From positions 2,683,501-2,747,500 of the forward strand of contig JAFREQ010000040.1 in the NCBI GenBank assembly GCA_025331565.1: a stretch of DNA of 64,000 nucleotides, read 5' to 3'. Of this stretch, positions 44,301-56,300 are shown one piece after another (the stretch's first letter is position 1; every line of letters starts with the position of its first letter). The notes beneath the pieces were generated by a model. The model was not told where the DNA came from, did no database searches, and worked only from the letters and a program-made list of their open reading frames with translations. Source of the stretch: Holacanthus passer (Eukaryota > Chordata > Actinopteri > Pomacanthidae). A program made the position numbers and the translations under genes.

Positions 44301-47300
44301 ACAGTGTGCTGGGAAATCCCCAACACAGCACTTTCAAATGTGGGTGAAACTGAGTGATTTGGAGCAGCAGCCATGGGGAGGCTTACACATCCGAACACAA
44401 AGAGAAAAGAAGAAGAGGACCACTTTGTCGCATCAATAATTCTTATGCGTCCTCCAGTCAAAGCATCCCAGTGAGCTTCTGTGCAGCATCTCGGTACAGA
44501 CTGGATGAGGGAAACGTTTCAGAAGAAATGTGGAATATTAATTTCACACATTCCTTCCTCAGGTAGGTTTGAAGCAACACACAAAGAGGGCTTATAGCAC
44601 ATGTTGGGGAGAAAACAAGAAGTGGCTTATAAGAAGAAAACGCTGCATTTCTCTGGTCTGCTGTTGGGTGGTCTGACTTAACGCACAGCAACAAACAGCC
44701 TCCTCTATGTGTGTCTGTGTGTGTGTGTGTGTGTGTGGAGGGATGGGGGGGGTCCCTGTTTGAAGTGAGCGTATGCTTTATGTGAGTGAATATTTGTTTG
44801 TGTGAATGTTTATTTGCACATTTGTGTGCTCGTTCTGAGTGCATCCTGTTTGCCTCACTGTGCCAGCGTGAGCATGTTTCCAACAAACTGGCTGAAGTTG
44901 GCCTTTATGTTTATGTGTCCTGTTTACTGAGAACATATAAATGAACACGTGTTTGTGTGTCTCTGTACCTTCAGCCTGGGTGGCCACTTTGAGCGCTGCA
45001 GAGCTCTCTCCCTGGCCGTTGCTGTTGTGGGCCACAACCCTGAAGCGATATTTGGTGTCTGGCATGAGGTTCTGGATGGTGACCTGCATCTCCCCCGGAC
45101 GGCTGGTGTTCACAACTCGCTCCCTGATGTGGACACACACACAAACACACACACACACCACATTTAAATAATGTCTTCTATTTACAAAAAAACATGTTAC
45201 ATTTTAAATGTGTCAGAACATAATTGGAGGTTTCAGGTTTTTAAGGTTGAAAGATTAATTGATTGTATTCATCTTGCCTGGTTCACAGTTTACTCATATT
45301 CCAGTATTTGCTGCCTTATGTAAGAATCATTATTGTTATTATTGATTAATCTTTTCATTCATTCTTTTAAATTAAAATATAAATTATTTTGCCTTTAAGT
45401 TGTCAGAAAATACAGTAAACACCCCTCAAATATTTGTCCAATCACCAGAAACAACTAAACAATCAAACTCAAAGATATTCAATCAACAATGATATAAAAC
45501 TGAGAAAAGCAGGAAAACTTCACATTTGAGAAGCTGGAGGCTGTTAATGTTTGTCTCTTCTGCTTGATAAATGACTCAAATTACGAATTTTCTGTCCCTC
45601 AACTAATCAATTAATCAAGTAATTGACTAATGATGAGCATATTAGCAGCCATCTGTTTACAGTAGAACGTTAGGACGGTTGGTTTCAGGCAAAATAACAC
45701 GTGTACAACCACACTGGTTTGTGCACATAGTATGTGTAAGCTCCATGCATTTGCACATATAGTAATACATGCATTTGCATCTTAAGCTCTAGCACAGAAA
45801 AAAAACACTTCTGTACTTCTGAAAATATCTTGAAGCTATTTTACAGGGGAAACATAAAAAGTAGCCAAAATGCCGAAGAGGAATTGTGGAAAATCCTCTC
45901 AGCCCCTTAAATTTCCTTCTCAGTCATGTACAGTAAATCCTCTGCATAAGAAACTGAGGCAAATTTATCACAGGGCTACTTGAAAAAAAAAAAATGAAAT
46001 TACAGTGTTTGAACAGATTTTTTTTTTGTTTAGACTTCAATGCTAAAAGGTAATCCTTTGAGGAAGGAAGTTTGTTTTTAATTAATGAACACTTACTGCT
46101 ACGATAAGTGCTTTAAATGCTTTAATTGGATATTTTCAGAGTGGTCTGAGACTCCTGCTCAGGAATGTATGTATATTAGTACCCTGCTGACTCCAGCAGT
46201 TGTAGTGTTAGTACCCTCCTGGCAGTACTACAGCGCAGCTCCGTGTGTGTACTACCTGCTAGTGCCCTCCTGGCTGTAGAAAACGGAGTAGGTTAACTCA
46301 TCTCCGTGGGGTTCGGCCGGCGGGCGCCAGGTCAGCTTGATGAAGCGGGTGGAGACCAGCGAAGCCACGACGTCTCGGGGGGCAGAGGGGGTGGGCCCAG
46401 CTGGACCGGCTACACCTCCGGAGCCTGGCGTTACATGGTCAGTAGTGTTAGGAGTCAGTGAGGGGGGAGGGAAAGAGGGCAGGGCTACGTCTTTGGGTTG
46501 GGAGGAAGAGGAAGGAGGAGGAGGAGGAGGAGGAGGAGGGAGGGATGGGTGCAGGGATACGGGGAGGGACAGGAGACAGTGGCGGCGTGGGAGGGGGAGG
46601 AGAGAGGTATCACGCAGAGGCGTCGCAAAGGAGCGGGTCGAGGAGAGGGAAGGGAGTTGAAATGGAGATGACAGTGAAACGAAAGAAAGGAGGGAAACAA
46701 AAAAAAGAAGAAAAAACAAAATAACAACAACGTAACAAAAAAAAGACTTTTGGCGTGACAAGGAACCACAGAAATAAAACACTTCTACTACATTCACGAA
46801 GCTGACAAATAAAAGCACGATACAAGGGGGACTACACATGCAGATCTACACACAGCTGTCTAATGTAAGGGTAGTGGGAGAAGAACATAGCGTCATACAT
46901 TTCATTTTCATAGACGGCCTTCATCAATCATTTGTGATTAAAAATGATTGGTTTGCATTTTTTTTAATGACATTTTGATTAACTAAAAACTGGCTGGCAT
47001 TCGATGGAAAACGGAGGTAGGCTTTGTTTAGACGGGGACAAAGCCACCTCCTGGTTTCTCAAATGCACACAAGAAAACCGTCTATGCATTCAGGGAATTA
47101 AACTCTCTTATTACAGACACGGTAAAACGACTGAGGACTGACCCCTGCTCCCCAATAAGTTCTGAAGTCTCGCTGCTCTCGACTAACACACCAGAAGATG
47201 TTGGGTTTTTTTTTTAAACACTTTTGCCATCACATTCCACAGCCCAGCCACAGAAATGTTGGTGATTTCATTTGGTGTTTTTTTTTTTTTTCCTTTTCTT

Positions 47301-50300
47301 TTGGAGGAACAATCTGCGGTCAGACTCGGTGAGATCTGCTTTCCATTTGCCTGGCAAGTGGGCGAAACGAAACCATACGGAAAGAATGTCAGTCTGTATG
47401 ACATTTCCATTCGTTTGCAGGTCAGGGAAACTGACTGGAGGGCAGAGCTGAAATACAGAAAAGGAGCAGGGCAACGTGTCGTGTGCAAACGGTGTATTAT
47501 TACTGGAGAAAGTGTTTTGAAATGCAAAGCGGCCGCTGGCATATTTGTCTGTCGTGGCGTGTGGACTAACTGCAAACCTGACTAATATTTGTTTACATTT
47601 CAAATTCCCAGAGTTCACTGATTTTTGCGATTGTAGTGATGTGGAGGATTTGCTGAGGTTTTTTCTCGCAAAGAATTACATGGTGCACACACACCTTTTC
47701 TGTGCATAAACACTTTCACTCAAACACTGAACTGACTGTCTGTTTCTGCACAAACCTCTGAAGGAGCTTTAGCTTTACATTAATGTCACAGTGCCTGGAT
47801 GTATCTTTACATCTGTGCATGTGCAGTGACATCTTTTGTGTTGTGTTGTTTCTGTACTTCAGAACCTTGGATTTGAAATAAAACAACGACTAAGAGCTTA
47901 AAATGCTGACTGTTATCTTTAATGGCAGATTATTTGACATAAACCTAAAACAAAATCGATTCATCACATACAACCCTGATTCCTAAAAAGTGCCTCGTGT
48001 AAAACGTAAATTAATAATATGGTAACATCCTTCATAGAATCATGTGTTTGACAAATTGTTGAACCTCTCTCCATCCTTGCTTCAGAATGACTGAGTCTTT
48101 CCAGGATGAACCCAATCATGATCCTATCACCTGTTACCAATGAACCTGTTTACCTGTGGAATGATCCAAACAGGTGTTTTTGGATCAGTCCACAACTTTC
48201 ACAGTCTTTTGTTGCTCCTGTCCCAACTTGTTTGAAACATGTTGCTGCCATCAAATTTAGAATAAGCAGATATTTACAACAATCAATGAAGCTGATGAGG
48301 TCAAACATTAAATATATTGTTTTTGTACTGTTCTGAATTGAGTATATGTCAAAAAGGATAAGCAAATGATCACATTCGGTTTTATGTTTTGCACAGTGTC
48401 TGCAGCGTTTAGTGGAAACGGGGTTGTATAACATTTGATTGCAAAAGTCTGGCTGAAGCTACAGCTCAGACATTAACATTAACAGACACTCGATATCTTC
48501 ACTTCATGCTTCTTCCAGGGGATTTTATGCCTTCAGTCTGGCCTTAAGCAAGTAAGACGCGCTCAGATGGATTGAGGTCTGTGGCCAGGATCATTCCACT
48601 GGTCGGTCCTAAAAAAAACCCACTGGTTACCTTGTCTTTATGTTTAAAAGAAAAAATGGGACTAATGTCTAAAAGAGCTGCGACTACTTCGGATTCCCTC
48701 CATTGTGGATGTCGATAACCTCAAACAACTTTAAAGATGGAAGTCAGTGCTTCAACCTCAAAGCCAGTGGTTTCATTTCAAGCCAGTTTGCTGGAATTGG
48801 GCCAGAAACTAAGGAAAACACATCATCGTCTTAATACTTTCTGACTGCAGTGTAAATTACCAGATGCTCAACAATTATCCTCATTTATAAAGCGACACAC
48901 ACACACACACACAAAGCAAATGCTGTCTCACATCAAACCGCTGATGGGGTTATCATAACATAACCATAAGCAGACTCACAGGATAAACAAATGCTTGAAG
49001 CCTGTTTGTTGATGAGGAACCAAAATCCAAGGAACATCGTGGATTATACTGCAAGTATAAGTGCAGTATCACCATCACCATCAACATATACTGTACAAGG
49101 CTTGACAGTAAAAATCAAATACACAGATTTCCCTATAAAGCCTGTTTTCTTCCGTTTAAACAAGCAAACACTTTGAAATACTACCCTAGAAAAGTAGGAC
49201 AGGATCCCATGTGTCCACAATATGTTTCACGTTAGTCTGCTTTGCATCGTCTGGAGTCGAGCCACCGCTTGTTGTTTGAGACAGAAGAATAAGTCAAGTT
49301 GAGCCAAGCTATATGTGTAGACATATTTAGAAAGAAAGCTCAGCCTTATGTTTGGCACATTGTGCTGAATTACAGGAATCGTTTTAGCGTTCAGGGAGAA
49401 AAACCAGATACAGCTTGAGAGCTGTTATAGAGTGAAAGGTTCCTCAGAGGTCAGAGGGGAAACGGGTCATACTACCTTAATTCTCTGAGTGTATTTGTCC
49501 ATCTGTACACTTGCCCAGTGTGGTTCTCAGAGCAAAAAGGAAGTGAGATAAGAGGTTTGATGTGTCACCTTTTTGAAGCAAACGCAATAAGGAACATCGC
49601 ACTTTAGTAAAAATAATCAGTGTCCCGTCACAGTAAAGTAAAGCCTGGTGAGAAATGCATTGTGGGATAGGCATAAAGCATTAGATGTAGTTTCCATCTT
49701 CAGACACCTTGTCAGCTGTAGGTAATTGACATGCTGGGCAGTTTTCAGTGTCCTTCTGACAATCTGTCTTGTACATGCATGCCTAGAATTGTTACAGTAA
49801 GGAGGTGTCAGGCTCCCTTTTCCGCTGCCAAGCTCTATTCATAGCTGATTAATAGTGTCATTAGTCTCTGTGCCAGAGGTAATGAATGGCTGGCATTAAG
49901 GCTTAACGAGGAAGGTTACTCTGGATCTGCATAATAAATCTGGGTAACCAATACGAAAAACAGTCAAGACAAAGACACGCGTAGCGAAGCATTCATCTTA
50001 ATATTCACTGGAAGTAAAAGCCGTTTCTGAAATTAAAATAATTGGAGGAGCGTTAAAGTTTTGATTAAAGCCTCATAACTTCTGTTGCTAACTCCCTAAT
50101 CCTTTGCGTTGATCCCCAGTGACCGTAGCTGTAAAGTTAGGCCAAGCAGTTTTTTCATCATCTGGTCTGAGTAGACAGATAAGAGAGCCTACTTCTCTGG
50201 CTCGTACCATGCACCTGCACCGAGAGAGAGCACAAAGCTACCGAATGCAGATATCTGCCAGAAGCACCCACAGCACTGTAACTACAGATAGCCTTTTCAG

Positions 50301-53300
50301 AGGGAATTCAGCAGGCCATGCCAGGCTCTTGCAAAATGGATTTTCTCAGGACTAGTTTCCGTGTCTAATGTGGTTCAGTAATGACGACTGCGTAAGAGAC
50401 AGATCCGGCACAATGCTAATGGTCCATTACTGAGTCACCACTTTTATCTGCCATAGAATGAGCGGAGCAAGAATGAACAATGTACTTAAAAAGCATAGTC
50501 CAGAGAGCCTTCAAAAAAACCCCAGCACAAAGCAGACTGTCAATTAAAACTGGCAGGCTTTGTCATGTCTCATATGAACATGTCATAGGTGCATGATGAG
50601 AAAATGTTCGACTATAATCGGAACAGCGCACATCCGGGTTTGTAGTTGAAGAGCATGAAGGCGATCAGAGAGAAAGCACAGATTCCCACTGAACTAAAAA
50701 CTCTCAGAGACCCCTTCATTAAAACATAAAGATAATGTAAGCAACAGCAAAACACTTCAGTCAAAGTTCTCAAGTAAGTGTGTTGGAAAACTGCTGGCTT
50801 CTTAGAGCAACTGCTGATGAAAACCGTGGCTGCTTTTTTTCCTCTACAATCTTGTTCCTCTCGCTCTCTTTCAAGATAAGACTGGAAAGATGAGCGAGCC
50901 TGACAGCTCATGACATTTGAGCGGCTCCTTATTGTGCCGACAAAGGAAACCGAGTCAGAAAGAGAAGGCAAACGTTTCAAGTGAAGACAAAGTGAGAGGT
51001 GAAGAGAGAAATGGGTGTAAAAAAAAAAAAAAAAAAAGGCTGACCAAGCACGGGCTTTTTGTTCTCTTCATTTCCTCCTGAGCACCTTGTCGAAAGCAAT
51101 AACAAAGTCAACTTTTAACGCAATTTTCTCCACTTATAAAGCGCATTACAAGCAATAAAACAATAAATGAAAAGAAATTATACAAACAAAAAAAGATGTT
51201 CATCAACAAAGGATATGACCGCACCTTGTACTGCGCACCACCTTATCACTGGCCGAGGGGAAACTGACAGAGATACAGTATCAGATTGTCGGAGCGTATC
51301 AGCGACTGCACACATTCCCCCTCGCTGCGATAATCAGAGACAGTCAAGATTAAAGTGCAGCTCAAACCTCACAAAGGCTTAAACTGACGAGGTGTTCCAA
51401 CTCGCTGACATAATCCGAAAAAGAAAAAAAAAAGTCTTTATGTCTCAAACTGATTCTCACAAAAATGTCAAACAGCGGCTCCTCCACATTCCCCCTGTCA
51501 TTTTCTGGGGCATGTTCACGACGATCGGGGGGGGGAAAAAAAAAAGTTTGAAATGTGGCACGTTCCCCGGGAGAGAAATAAGCTTTTATTAATTAAAAAA
51601 AAATAGACGACAATCGTAAAAAACGAATCCTCCTCATTAAGTCTTGAGTGATTGAAATATTTTTCTGGAGCAATCTTTAGGCGTTGAAACTGATGGGGAG
51701 GCCAGAGGGGACACATCAAAGTCAGGAAAATAAAAGAGAGGTGAGCAGTCGTGTGATTGCGTTGAGACTTATACTATCGCTGCTGCATCGCGTTTTTAAA
51801 ACAGCATAACACAGCTTCTCTGCCTCAGTGAGCACAGACCATAAATGTGGTTATAAAAGGGTTTGGAGTGGGTCACAGATGTATTTACGTCTCCACACTC
51901 CCTAAACACTCCTGTGTCGGCGGAGACAAAGTGGGATCTAAGAGGACCCATCTGACAGATCCACGGGACTCCTGGATGCCACGTGGTGCTGCAGCAAATT
52001 CTTTAGGGTGTCGGTGTTTGCGCTTGCGAGGACGCTCTCTTTATCACGCGGCTAAAACCTCGTAAAGCTTGCGCACATTCTTGTTTATCGAGCAGAAAAG
52101 CCGTCCCTTTGAAACCCTGCAGCCATTTCCTCCTAAATGGCACAGTTTGTTCAATTTTACATTCATCTTGCTTTTCACATCCAAAATCAACATTCTCGAA
52201 TTCCCTGTGGGCCTACATAAACAAGCAGAAGGCATTTGTATGGGGTGTGTTTTGGATGGGATGATGGTATGTCTGTGTTTGCATCCACTCTTGGCCCTCT
52301 GGCAATTTACTTTCTGGTAATTTGGTTTTCATAAAAAAGTGACAATCTCTGCTGTGGGTTCTCAAAATAATAAACACTAAACGGGGGGGGGTGTAATGTG
52401 CCGGAATCTATAAAATGGCATATACATTCTGCTGAGACATGAAAAGCCCAAGAGGATCAACAGATCCCAACACGTAGGGGAGAATAAACCTTATTTGGAA
52501 ATGACGACAGTAATTGAATGGGGTCGGCTACATCAATAATTAATCATCCACTGTGTGTACATACAGCGTTCCTTCACCATCAAACACGTGTACCCCCCTT
52601 GATCCGTGGGCCACTGGTGAGTTAATTTGGGTGTGATTGCTTTGTTCCCCTGAACGCCTTGCTTCAACACACACACACGCAGAAACATGCACGATCATGA
52701 GGCCAACAGCTGCTTGCACACACTCGGTATGCAAATGAAGATGTGCGACTACGCTATACAATGTAGCCCCCCCTCCTCTCCTCGCCACCTCCCACCCGAC
52801 TTCGACAAATCTGCATCATATGCATCACGTGCTCCACATGCTGGCTGGGAGAGGAAAGCGAGGCCTCTTGGGCTCGCCTTTCAAGCAGATCAAAACAGCC
52901 AGTGATGCTGCACATCTCCAGAGCATTTCACCACCAATGCCCAGGACTGGAAACAAGCTTTTCTTCCTGCACTGCCTGCCTTTGTATCTTATTACACTGG
53001 AGGTACAACAATACAATTCAACCTTTCCAGGGGAACAGAGCACGCCTGGAATGAAGTAATTGATTTCAGGGAAAGCTCCCTGTAACAGTGCGTATGTGTG
53101 TATACATGCACTTGCAACATTTCATGTATAAAGTGAGTGGAGCTGAACAACTGGGAACAGGCTGAAAAGGTCAAACAGTATGCTCACAGAAGTGGGAGCA
53201 GCTGCACCCCCCTTGGGAGACTCGCTAACAAACAGGCTGGCTAATCAGACTCCCACCAATAAAGCGGCCTCCCTGGGTTAGACCCACTGAGAAGCGGCTA

Positions 53301-56300
53301 CCGCACTACGCTAGCAGGCAGCGGGGTGCCCACAACCCACTGTGATGTTACTCACTATTCTATTTTAGCTTATGGAAACTGGGAGGCTCAGCGGAGACAA
53401 GGGGGGGTGGGCGCTAACAGGAAAAATAAAAGCTCCAGCTTTGGTGGCGCCGCTCACAGGGGTCAGCTGCCTGCAGCTCAGGGAAGGGTGTGAAGGGAAA
53501 GTGATGTTTTTGTGCGGTACTTCCAATTACTGCGCCCAGAGGACTGTCCGCGTCCAAAAACATCAGGTCGGCATCCTGGATGAGTGTGTGTTGGAGGTGG
53601 ATGAGGGTTATATCCTAAATAAGGGCACGTGTTAGTGAGGAAAAAGCAGATCTCTCACACACACTTACGCAGTCAGGCCTAAAACTGGTGTTGATAACAA
53701 GACTGACCTTCAAAACACGGCACTGACGCAGCTACTGAAGGCTATTTTAATCCTTTTTGCGCCTTTCCGTGCAAAACAAGAGCAAAATAGGCACCCATAA
53801 CATTCTGCAGTTAGCACTTAGGCGACAGACCATTTATAAATGAGGCACAGCCTTTCACCACGGTTGAGTAAATACAACCCATCGAAAAGTTCAGCCTGTG
53901 CTGTGAGAGCCTCAGCTTGTAAACACACACACATTCGACACCGTCCCTGAGAGACAGAGCCACGAAACAAACACTTCGCCATCAGCGCCCCCACAAACAG
54001 CAATTTGGTCGAGGCTGATTTCGGCTCTTCACAATCAATTTAGGCTACTGTAGTGTAAAAACACTACATAAGAAGGCTCTGAATGTAATGAAGGAGATGA
54101 TGGGAACTCTCATGGACTGTGTAGCAATAAATATAGCAACTACAAACCAACATATAAACATAATGATCTGAATGATATTGTGTGTTTAATCAAAGACATA
54201 ATATAATCATAAAAATGTATGTTAGTCAGAGGTTATTTGAGGACTGTATCATCCAGTGTCAGCCACCTGTGTTATCTGAAGTTTCGAGCTGAAAGTTTCA
54301 AGTTTCGAGCTGAAAGTTTCAAGGAAAGCACTGTGCTATCTGAACGCTCTAGCTGACTTGTTTCTCTGACTAGCAGGCTTGTTTCTTGATTTGTTATACT
54401 ATTCGATGTTCCTTTTTAATTAAGAATATGTCAGCATGATTTGTTATATTTTGATATTTTTAATTAAGAAGCATGACAACATGATTTGTTATACCATTTG
54501 GCATTTCTTTTTAAAAAATAAGAAGTGAGTCAAGCCAGACATAATGGTGGCTGAAAGTACTATGAAAATACAAAAAATAATAATAAGAGCCATGAAAAAT
54601 ACCGGGAAGACCAAATGGCCCGTGAAAAGTACCATGAAAAATACCGGGAAGACCAAAAGGCCCGTGGAAAGTACCAAGGAACCCGAACATATTGGTGTCA
54701 CGGAGCCAAAGATGAGGTAATTTACCTACCCCTAGGGGGCGGATACGAACCCAACAAATTATAATGGTGTAAAGAAAAAGTACATTTGGACCAGCCTCTA
54801 GGGGGCAAAACTAAGAGTCAACGAATTTTTATTGGTGTAAAGTCCATACTGCTATAGGTTTGTGGGTTGGACAATAGGCGTGGAAATCCACCCTTCAAAC
54901 ACTATAAAAGCAAATGTAAGTTTCATTCTAGCTCAGAGAGCTCTTGGACTGTGCCTTGTGTACATGCTATTTGTTCTCTCACTTTATTATTGATAATAAA
55001 GGATTGTCACAACATCTTGGACTCCTGTTTGAAGATCTTTTGAGACCTGTTTGAAGGTGTTTTTGAGCAGTTTTCCAACAAGATTTTTAACCAATTTGCT
55101 GAAGGTTCTGAAGAAGTTTTTGATCAATTGAACACCTTTAAAGCCTAATTTTAGGCCATTGGCCTGAAACTTGGGTCCATAAAATTACCCTACACTACAA
55201 TCCCTCTGATCAGCTTCCTGCAGCACCCAGTGGGGGAACGCATTCACTAATCACTATCACTAACATGGTGTGTGTGTGTGTGCACACGCCAAAGATATTC
55301 TGTGTGTGTGTGTGTTTCAGTGAAGACGCTGTGTGCACATTTTAGGGCTTCATCCCCCAAATTTGAATTTCAATATATTTAGCTACGAGGCAAAAATTTA
55401 GTTGAATTTACATATGATTAATATTCTCCATCAAATGCCCCTGATTTGTTTTCATATTGCCTTTTCATGATCACAGGCATTTATAAATACAACTACAATG
55501 CTCTAAATAAAACAATATTATCATATTATGTTTAATCAACCATATCCCACCAAGAGCAAATGATACTCAACACTGTAAGTCAAGATAAGGCACTTATTGT
55601 AATAGCACCCGCAGTGCATAAAAGCACCCGCAGCTACATTTGGTGAATTTAAGATTTAGCTGTTGGAGAACAGGTAAAATTGGTGCTTACTGGTGTTTTT
55701 TAATGGAAAAGGATTCAACTACTTTTTTGGAGGCAATTTTATCCCCCAGTCGCGTTTAATTAGCTCGTGCTTACTGCCAACAACACACTTCTCTCCCCAT
55801 TTAGGCTTCGTATGTCTGTTTCTACTGCATCACTCTAATGGGATGAGATGATCATTATAATATAATGTTGACTTTTGGAAATTGCAATTTTGAAAATAAA
55901 CAGCGCCACAAACTGCAGCCTCCAAAATCTACCATCGAGTTAAATCAACACCTCTAACAGGGATTGAGCATTGCAGAGTTCATGAAAGTAGTAACTGTAG
56001 CAGACTGCGCCGTGCTCTCGTGTATTCTTGTCAGGCTTTTTATCCACACTCTGATGTATTTATGCGTGCAGCCACTAGCACATCTAATAAATGACAGAGA
56101 TGCAGCAGGAAACAAAGAAGGTCAAGGCAAGCGAGAGCGGCCTTGACACAATGATTGCAGGCTTGAATGAACAATCACAAACAATTTAGTCGGATCAATC
56201 AGTAAACACTAATTAGCTCGCGTCCCACTGACCCGACGAAGGCCGTCAACGTACAGTAAGAGAAGTGCGACCGTATGCGTGCGTGCGTGTGCGCCCCAGC

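Larger units (their letters stand above)
42891..44968 (-). other. neo1: neo1 intron
   Basis: 2.1 kb. Contains a degenerate tRNA-like SINE (43983-44052) and a (TG)n run (44714-44737). No exon recognised. Confidence 0.7.
54049..55199 (+). mobile_element. LTR-like block, candidate solo LTR
   Basis: The block begins TGTAGTGTA and ends TACACTACA, a perfect 9-bp inverted pair with the TG...CA ends typical of retroelement LTRs. Inside, in the order expected of U3-R-U5, are tandem repeats (54280-54321, about 54388-54530, 54591-54674), a TATAAAAG box (54903-54910) and AATAAA (54995-55000). It has no coding capacity. No primer-binding site follows and no polypurine tract precedes, so it would be a solo LTR. 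No 4-6 bp target duplication is evident, which weakens the case. The retroelement family is not recognised. Confidence 0.5.

Noticed and set aside
46252..46839. Long minus-strand open frame of 195 codons
   Set aside because: Only its 3' part (46256-46424) is the neo1 FN3-1 exon. The remainder is a pyrimidine-rich intron read as Ser/Pro/Leu.
47183..47618. Overlapping 109-130 codon frames on both strands in the large intron
   Set aside because: No family resemblance, Lys- or Phe-rich ends from poly(A)/poly(T), and no supporting splice signals.
50612..50980. 122-codon minus-strand frame with a hydrophobic C-terminus
   Set aside because: No recognised motif, no promoter or poly(A) context, embedded in an intron; length is within chance expectation for 64 kb.
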